Shown here: piece after piece, positions 6,864 to 11,787 of the stretch
How positions within the stretch are numbered: the first letter of the stretch is position 1
How the letters are laid out: every line of letters begins with the position of its first letter
Source: JANXVV01 sp038230975
GTDB taxonomy: Bacteria > Planctomycetota > Phycisphaerae > Tepidisphaerales > Tepidisphaeraceae
Direction: 5' to 3'
Assembly (NCBI GenBank): GCA_038230975.1
Contig: JBBRMF010000164.1
Coordinates: 1 to 11,787 of the forward strand
Length of the DNA stretch: 11,787 nucleotides
Made by a program: the position numbers and the translations under genes
The notes under the pieces: model-generated
Seen by the model: the letters and a program-made list of their open reading frames with translations, nothing else
The model's database searches: none
What the model was told of the DNA's origin: nothing

Positions 6864-8672
6864 TCACTCTTTGCCCTCTCCCTGCCGTACCTTCATCACC
6901 TGATCAACTCCAGTGACCTGAAACTTCTCGCGCTTCGGTTTTCCGCTCGGCCAAACAACTTCCAGCGTATCCACCGCCGTGGCGGTACCCAGTCCGAAAT
7001 GAACCTTGGGATCGTTGCTGGCCAGATAGCCGTACGAACGCAGACAGACTCCGACCCGGCGCTTCCCACCGGAGGACACATACACTCTTGCGCCGAGGGC
7101 TTCACGCTTCCCCAGCATCGGAAGCACCTGCAGCCAATGGTTCGTGGAAGGGGCCGCATCATTGCGGTAGATCCTCATTGTGTTGTCGAGGTTCATCGTC
7201 ACGATATCGATCCGGCCGCGATTCAGCAGATCGCCAAACGCCATCGAGCGATGCACTTCCGGCCGCTGGGTAAAAGCCCCGGCGATCGGGCTGACATCTG
7301 CGAAATGACCGTTCCCATCGCCTCGAAACAGCAAATTCGGCTCAGCATACTGCGACCAGAATTTACCGACTTTCGCATCGTCGCGAGACGGTCCCTTGGC
7401 GACCCGACCATTTGCAACGGCGATATCGAGGTTCCCATCGTTGTCAAAATCAAATAACCCCGTGCCCCAGCCCGTAAATGGCCGGTCGATCACCCCCATG
7501 CCGGCTGTGGGTGTGACATCCGCAAAGGTCCCGTCTCCGTTATTTTTATATAGCGTATTCGTCTCGCTGGTAATGTGCGTGATGAACACGTCCAGCGCAC
7601 CACGATTAAAAACATCCCCGACCGTAATACCCATGTTCGCTTCGACACTTCCGGAGGCGTTGAAACCCACGCCTCGCAGCACGGCTTCGTCGACAAACTG
7701 ACCGTTGCCTTGATTGATCCACAGCTGATTAGGCTCTTCGTCATTAGCCTGCAAAATTTCCGGTGGACCGTCGCCGGTGATGGGTGCGGCGATCAATCCC
7801 CATCCACGGCCAGGGGTATCAAGCCCGACCTGCCGAGTCACATCCGCAAACGTGCCATTGCCATTGTTGTGATACAGCGTGATCAGTTGGCCCGGAAACA
7901 TGTGCGGCCCACAATAATCTCGATCCAACAAGTTATTGGAGGTTTGGCAGTGCTTGAGAGGATCGAACGTCGCAAAGTGCACCACGACCAGATCGAGAAA
8001 TCCATCTCCATCAAAATCGACGAACCCCGCCGTCGAAGCCCAATTTAAATCCGGGCGGATGGGAGATTTGAGATTGGCTTTGGCAGTGATATCCGTGAAT
8101 GTGCCGTCACCGTTATTGTGAAAAAGTTGGTCGGCGGACGCATAATTGGTGACATACACATCCGGGAATCCGTCGTTATCGAAATCCCCCACCGCAACGC
8201 CGTGATGGTATCCGATGCCCGCAAGCCCTCCGGCATTGGGCACTTCCGTGAATTTCCCATCGGCGGTTTGGCGGAACAGTCGATTGGGAGCCGTTTTCTT
8301 GAACTGATCCGGGCCCGGAGCAGGATGGCAAATCATCAGAATGTCCAGCCGGCCTTTGTTCTCGACATCCAGCAGGGCAATCCCAGCTGGAGTGATTTCC
8401 GGCGTATTGAAGGTCGCATCAGGGTACGGTTTTGGATTTTCCTCAAAACCTGCCTCGCCCGTGATTTCGGTGAACAGCTTCTTCGAGTCGTACTGGCTAG
8501 ACTTGGTTTGAGCGATGGGAAGCGTGCCCGATGCAGCCTGGGTGGTGGCAGGCGATGGATTGCTGCTTGCGGTCGGGACTTCCTTAGCCGTTTTTCGATC
8601 GCATCCTGCCAAGCCAACAACAAGGCAGTTCACTAAAAGTAAAGATCGCCCGATTCGCTTAGATGTTATCAT
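6864..8672 (-). CDS. CRTAC1-family lipoprotein with FG-GAP repeats and ASPIC/UnbV domain
   Basis: A 602-residue predicted lipoprotein. The start at 8672 is chosen because a lipoprotein signal follows at once (MITSKRIGRS, hydrophobic core, lipobox LAGC with Cys24); the upstream open frame to 8759 has no such logic. No strong ribosome binding site is visible. After a Ser/Thr/Gln-rich linker (about 27-58) come repeated FG-GAP/VCBS propeller units with Ca-binding loops DFDNDGFPD (163-171), DFDGDGFLD (219-227) and DFDNDGNLD (408-416), and paired phrases such as NNGDGTFTDIT. The C-terminal ASPIC/UnbV domain spans about 510-590 (NHWLQV, GARVYV, SYGYLASNDPKVHFGLG, VVWPSGK). The product is probably a beta-propeller held in the outer envelope that binds protein or carbohydrate; no catalytic residues are recognisable. 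It converges on the TPR gene and diverges from the PEP-CTERM gene. Confidence 0.93.
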   Translation of the reverse strand: MITSKRIGRSLLLVNCLVVGLAGCDRKTAKEVPTASSNPSPATTQAASGTLPIAQTKSSQYDSKKLFTEITGEAGFEENPKPYPDATFNTPEITPAGIALLDVENKGRLDILMICHPAPGPDQFKKTAPNRLFRQTADGKFTEVPNAGGLAGIGYHHGVAVGDFDNDGFPDVYVTNYASADQLFHNNGDGTFTDITAKANLKSPIRPDLNWASTAGFVDFDGDGFLDLVVVHFATFDPLKHCQTSNNLLDRDYCGPHMFPGQLITLYHNNGNGTFADVTRQVGLDTPGRGWGLIAAPITGDGPPEILQANDEEPNQLWINQGNGQFVDEAVLRGVGFNASGSVEANMGITVGDVFNRGALDVFITHITSETNTLYKNNGDGTFADVTPTAGMGVIDRPFTGWGTGLFDFDNDGNLDIAVANGRVAKGPSRDDAKVGKFWSQYAEPNLLFRGDGNGHFADVSPIAGAFTQRPEVHRSMAFGDLLNRGRIDIVTMNLDNTMRIYRNDAAPSTNHWLQVLPMLGKREALGARVYVSSGGKRRVGVCLRSYGYLASNDPKVHFGLGTATAVDTLEVVWPSGKPKREKFQVTGVDQVMKVRQGEGKE

Positions 8673-8981
8673 ATTTTTCGCCGGTTGCTTTAGAGATGGA
8701 TACGTACTCGAAGAGTGCAAGGTTTGGCGGTGCCAGAATGCATCACACTGATGGAACATATCGTAATATCGTCATCCCGAGGACGTCAAGCGAGATCGAA
8801 TTGTCTTTAAAATAGCGCGCCCGACCCCTCATTAATCTTCGGAAAAAGCTTGATTAAGCTTTCGTGTAGTATTATTGTTTTGCTGAGTTCGATTGCACTC
8901 CATTGCCTTTACCGGTTCAGAGGGTTAAGCAGGGTGGGCCCTCGGCTTGAATTTTCGTACGAAAACGAACGAGGGACCTCC
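8673..8981. other. Divergent intergenic region between lipoprotein and PEP-CTERM genes
   Basis: About 309 bp lie between the two chosen starts. An open frame from a TTG at 8850 continues into the PEP-CTERM gene, but the likely start is later, so this stretch is read as regulatory. It contains two HindIII-type AAGCTT palindromes 4 bp apart (8846-8851 and 8856-8861), a possible promoter near 8850-8875, and a GAGGG ribosome binding site at 8971-8975. No convincing promoter for the leftward gene was found. Confidence 0.45.
8850..8875 (+). promoter_or_regulatory. Weak candidate promoter for the PEP-CTERM gene
   Basis: TTGATT at 8850-8855 resembles a -35 box and TATTAT at 8870-8875 resembles a -10 box (5 of 6), but their spacing is 14 bp, shorter than usual. 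A less perfect -10 (TATTGT) would sit at 17 bp. If real, transcription would begin near 8882, downstream of the TTG at 8850, which would rule that codon out as the start and leave a leader of about 100 nt. Confidence 0.25.
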
Positions 8982-11651
8982 GTGACATTTCAAGTAAGCC
9001 GATGCGCTAAAGTTGGATTCCACTATCAGGCTGCCTCTGCCCGGCGTAAGCGTCAGGGGAAGGTTGCGTTGGTATTGGCCATCGTGCCGGTACTTGGAAC
9101 GGCGATTAAAGTTCAGGCCACCGACGGAAGTACACCACACTTAAACGCCAGGGTCACCAACTCGTCGCCCCCGCGCTCCGCAACGGCTTCCCCGAAGACC
9201 GCTCGCTCAGCAGGTCTGATCATCAATGCAACGTATGACAGCTCGGCTCAAAGCCTCCCCTATTTCGCCGAGCTGCAAACGGCGTTCACGTACGCCGCCG
9301 AACGGTTTGAAAATCTGTATTCAAATCCAATCACGATCGATATCGTCGTGAAAGGGGATAATAACCTCGGTGTGGGAAGTGCCTTCGCCTCGTTCTCGTC
9401 ATACGCATATCCATTGAGCCAGATCAAGACTGCGCTCATCAACAGGGCAACCACCCCCGCCGACGCCATCGCCATCGCCAACCTCCCCAGCAACGGACCC
9501 GATCTCTACGTCCCGCCGATACAGGCCAAAGTGCTGGTTCTGGGTCTGCCCCCTAATGCTCCTGGTCCTATCGATGACGGTGATTTCGTTTTTGGCACGG
9601 ACAACACCCTATACAACTACACTTTCGATCCGAACAATCGAGCAGTTCCTAACAAAGACGATTTTATTGGGGTGGCCCTGCATGAAATTGGTCATCTGTT
9701 GGGACGCACCGCCAATGGTGGCCCTACCTACATGTGCGACCTGTTCCGCTACGTCAGCCCCGGACACCTGAGCACTTCGCCCAGCGATCCAGGTGTCTAC
9801 TTTTCGATCGACGGCGGCGTTACACAGTTGAAATTTTTTGACAATATAAATGATCCCGGGGACTGGTTAAAAACTGATCCATACACACCCGACGCGTACA
9901 ATGCGATCGGCTTCATCGGGACCAGGAACGACCTCACGCCGGTAGATCTGACATTAATGGATGTGCTGGGCTACACCCCAGCCGTTCCGAATGGCGATAT
10001 CACCTACAATGGTGCCTCCGGTAATTGGAGTGACACTACAAAATGGTCTTTAAACCGACAACCCATCGCGGGTGACTCCGTTTTCATTTCAGCAACGAAT
10101 AGCGCCGTGGTTGTCAACCTTGATGTGGATGCCGTATGTCTGGATCAACTGACCGTCAATGGCTCCGGGGCCAACACCGCAACGCTAAATCAAACCGGAA
10201 ATCTGCTCTCGGTCAATGGCAATGAGTACATCGGCTTTTCAGGCAAAGGCACATTGAACCAGAGTGGCGGCACACACACGATCGGCGACACCCTCTACAT
10301 CGCCTTTAACCCGGGCAGCACTGGCATCGTGAACCTCTCAGGCGGTTCGCTCACGGCAGCCAACACCGTCAACAACGGATTGTTCAACCAGACGGGAGGT
10401 ACTTCTTCTCTTGGCGTAGTACGCGGTACCGGCAGTATGAACGTCGGGGGCGGAGCCGGTATAGCCGAGGCCACCGTCGACAGCTTCGCTCAAAGCACCA
10501 TCATGATTAAAGGCGGAGGGACGCTCACCGTGAACCCTGCTGATACTCATTACACGAACACGGTTAAAACACTTACGATTATGCCCAACGGTCTGATCGA
10601 CCTCCAAAACCACCACCTGCTGATAGACAACACGGCTACACCCTTTTCAAAAGTCAAACAGTATATCGACGCAGCCTACCACATAAACGCCACCGGCTTC
10701 GGAGACTACAACGGCCGTGGGGGAATCACCAGTTCCGTCGTTAAAACCAATCTCGATTTCATGGGCGTAGGCTACTACAACGGTGCCCTGCAAGACCCAA
10801 CCAATCCGGACAACGTTGGGCAGGTCCTTGGGCCCGACTCTAACTCCGGTGCGGGAGCGGGGATCGCGCTGAACCAGATTCTAGTCCGTCCAACTTTAAC
10901 GGGCGACCTGAACGGTGATGGCGTCGTCAACGCCTATGACGTGAATCTGTTCAACAGCTTCGGGCTCTATAACCAGGCTACTACGCTTGGCTACCAAGCC
11001 GGTGACCTGAACGGCGATGGTGTGGTCAATGCGAAGGATGTGACGATCTTCAATTCCGCAGGCAATTTTAACAACGGGCAGTTTTTGGCGGTGACGGCGA
11101 AAGCAAAAGCGGCAACTCTGGCAAGCACTCTCACGGGCCGGAAGGTCGGTTCTTCGGCATCAGTGCCGACCGGTGCGGTTCCCAGCGTACTGGGCTTTAC
11201 CTATGACCCGGCCACCGGCGACGTTCAAGTCAGGTACAACGGCTTTACGGGCTTCCCCGGCAAGCAGACGTTCAACACCACGACGCGCGCCTTGAGCCTG
11301 ATCGATTTCCAGGTCAACGGCACTGATTTCACATTAGATGAGACCAAGCTCTCGTCCGCAGCCTTAACCGCCCTTTCGGGCCTTACGGTGTCGGCTGACC
11401 ACAAAGAAATCAACCTGACCGCCGTCAATGGCTACATGCCTGACGGTACGGATATCGGCAGGATTCTCCCCGCAGGATTGGACCCACAGTTGGTCAACAA
11501 CGAGTTGGTCTTTACATTCAATTACACGGGCAGCCGTACATTGGCCGGAGGTGTCTATGTCACTCCCGAGCCGACGACTCTGTCGCTGCTGGGATTAGGC
11601 GCAGCGGGACTGCTGTCCCGGCGTCGTAGAATCCGCTCGACGAGGTACTAG
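8982..11651 (+). CDS. PEP-CTERM surface protein with metalloprotease-like HExxH domain and dockerin-type repeats
   Basis: An 889-residue protein if started at the GTG at 8982, chosen because GAGGG lies 6 nt upstream and a signal peptide follows (basic ARRKRQGK at 20-27, core VALVLAIVPVLG, cleavage near VQA at 44-46). A TTG at 8850 would add 44 residues. Residues about 75-330 resemble the NF038122-type metalloprotease family: ALHEIGHLLGR with HExxH at 234-238, then YFSIDGG, DPGDWL and a closing LTLMDVLGY. Next comes a beta-rich part opening with the GNW-D-TKWS phrase (about 347-355) and Gly/Asn/Thr-rich repeats (LNQSGG, VNLSGG, FNQTGG). Two dockerin-like Ca loops, DLNGDGVVNAYDV (642) and DLNGDGVVNAKDV (675), follow. 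The C-terminus is a PEP-CTERM signal: PEP at 862-864, hydrophobic LLGLGAAGLL, then RRRR. This predicts exosortase-dependent sorting to the surface. Protease activity is unproven because no third zinc ligand stands in the usual HExxHxxGxxH/D position. Confidence 0.88.
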   Translation: MTFQVSRCAKVGFHYQAASARRKRQGKVALVLAIVPVLGTAIKVQATDGSTPHLNARVTNSSPPRSATASPKTARSAGLIINATYDSSAQSLPYFAELQTAFTYAAERFENLYSNPITIDIVVKGDNNLGVGSAFASFSSYAYPLSQIKTALINRATTPADAIAIANLPSNGPDLYVPPIQAKVLVLGLPPNAPGPIDDGDFVFGTDNTLYNYTFDPNNRAVPNKDDFIGVALHEIGHLLGRTANGGPTYMCDLFRYVSPGHLSTSPSDPGVYFSIDGGVTQLKFFDNINDPGDWLKTDPYTPDAYNAIGFIGTRNDLTPVDLTLMDVLGYTPAVPNGDITYNGASGNWSDTTKWSLNRQPIAGDSVFISATNSAVVVNLDVDAVCLDQLTVNGSGANTATLNQTGNLLSVNGNEYIGFSGKGTLNQSGGTHTIGDTLYIAFNPGSTGIVNLSGGSLTAANTVNNGLFNQTGGTSSLGVVRGTGSMNVGGGAGIAEATVDSFAQSTIMIKGGGTLTVNPADTHYTNTVKTLTIMPNGLIDLQNHHLLIDNTATPFSKVKQYIDAAYHINATGFGDYNGRGGITSSVVKTNLDFMGVGYYNGALQDPTNPDNVGQVLGPDSNSGAGAGIALNQILVRPTLTGDLNGDGVVNAYDVNLFNSFGLYNQATTLGYQAGDLNGDGVVNAKDVTIFNSAGNFNNGQFLAVTAKAKAATLASTLTGRKVGSSASVPTGAVPSVLGFTYDPATGDVQVRYNGFTGFPGKQTFNTTTRALSLIDFQVNGTDFTLDETKLSSAALTALSGLTVSADHKEINLTAVNGYMPDGTDIGRILPAGLDPQLVNNELVFTFNYTGSRTLAGGVYVTPEPTTLSLLGLGAAGLLSRRRRIRSTRY

Positions 11652-11705
11652 TCCTTAAACCAGCGTGTTACCGACGGCCTCGATCAGCGATTGTTCACAA
11701 AAATA

Positions 11706-11784
11706 ACTCCAAATGCCTGTCTTTTGGCGAACTTCGCCGTCTGTTGTGTTGTTGATACCCACAGACAAGAAAGGCATTTGGAGT
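11706..11784. repeat. 79-bp inverted repeat able to form a three-way junction
   Basis: Outer arms ACTCCAAATGCCTGTCTT (11706-11723) and AAGAAAGGCATTTGGAGT (11767-11784) are inverted copies with 17 of 18 matches. The 43-nt interior is filled by two further hairpins: GGCGAA/TTCGCC (11726-11738, effectively a 4-bp stem with a 5-nt loop) and GTCTGT/ACAGAC (11739-11766). The second ends exactly where the right outer arm begins. Together they make a cruciform or three-way junction. There is no T-run after the stem, so it is not a typical intrinsic terminator. It could be a small palindromic element, the end of an insertion sequence running out of the window, or a structured RNA. It lies 54 bp after the PEP-CTERM stop. 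Confidence 0.65.
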
Positions 11785-11787
11785 GAA

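Noticed and set aside
11706..11784. Integron attC site
   Set aside because: No GTTRRRY core or matching RYYYAAC partner is present at the arm ends, and no integrase or cassette structure is visible.

Overview
The window looks like chromosomal DNA from a planctomycete, most likely class Phycisphaerae (Tepidisphaerales-like). This is inferred from several features together: a PEP-CTERM surface protein that also carries dockerin-type repeats, a CRTAC1-type FG-GAP/ASPIC lipoprotein beside an exported TPR protein, an S9 peptidase with a GGSAG nucleophile elbow, and short Thr-Thr-Gln-rich low-complexity patches in four of the six proteins. No tRNA, rRNA, CRISPR array, transposase gene or phage gene was seen.

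Layout. Bases 1-509 hold no convincing gene but contain two elaborate palindromic elements (83-151 and 174-323), followed by a TATAAT box. Six genes follow: a WecA/TagO-type polyprenyl-phosphate sugar-1-phosphate transferase (+, 510-1886); a one-TM pentapeptide-repeat protein (+, 2055-2861); a secreted DPP-IV-like S9 peptidase (-, 2863-5121), whose stop codon is 1 bp from the pentapeptide gene's stop; an exported TPR protein (+, 5262-6764); a CRTAC1/ASPIC-UnbV FG-GAP lipoprotein (-, 6864-8672); and a large secreted protein with a metalloprotease-like HExxH domain, beta-rich repeats, two dockerin-like Ca-binding motifs and a C-terminal PEP-CTERM anchor (+, 8982-11651). The last 82 bases hold a compact three-way-junction inverted repeat.

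How the genes relate. Almost every neighbouring pair is convergent or divergent, so there is little operon structure. Functionally the set leans to the cell envelope: polysaccharide lipid-linker synthesis, exported peptidases, exported TPR and beta-propeller scaffolds, and a sorted surface protein. The TPR and CRTAC1 genes form a tail-to-tail pair of families that often occur together in planctomycetes, and they are separated by the second copy of the first palindromic repeat.

I see no clear new defence or enzymatic system. The least-explained material is the palindromic DNA: one family present twice with the same 21-nt spacer, a second element with the same arms-within-arms design and the same GTACTC/GAGTAC core, and the terminal three-way junction. 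Several start codons were moved from the longest open frame using Shine-Dalgarno spacing and signal-peptide position.
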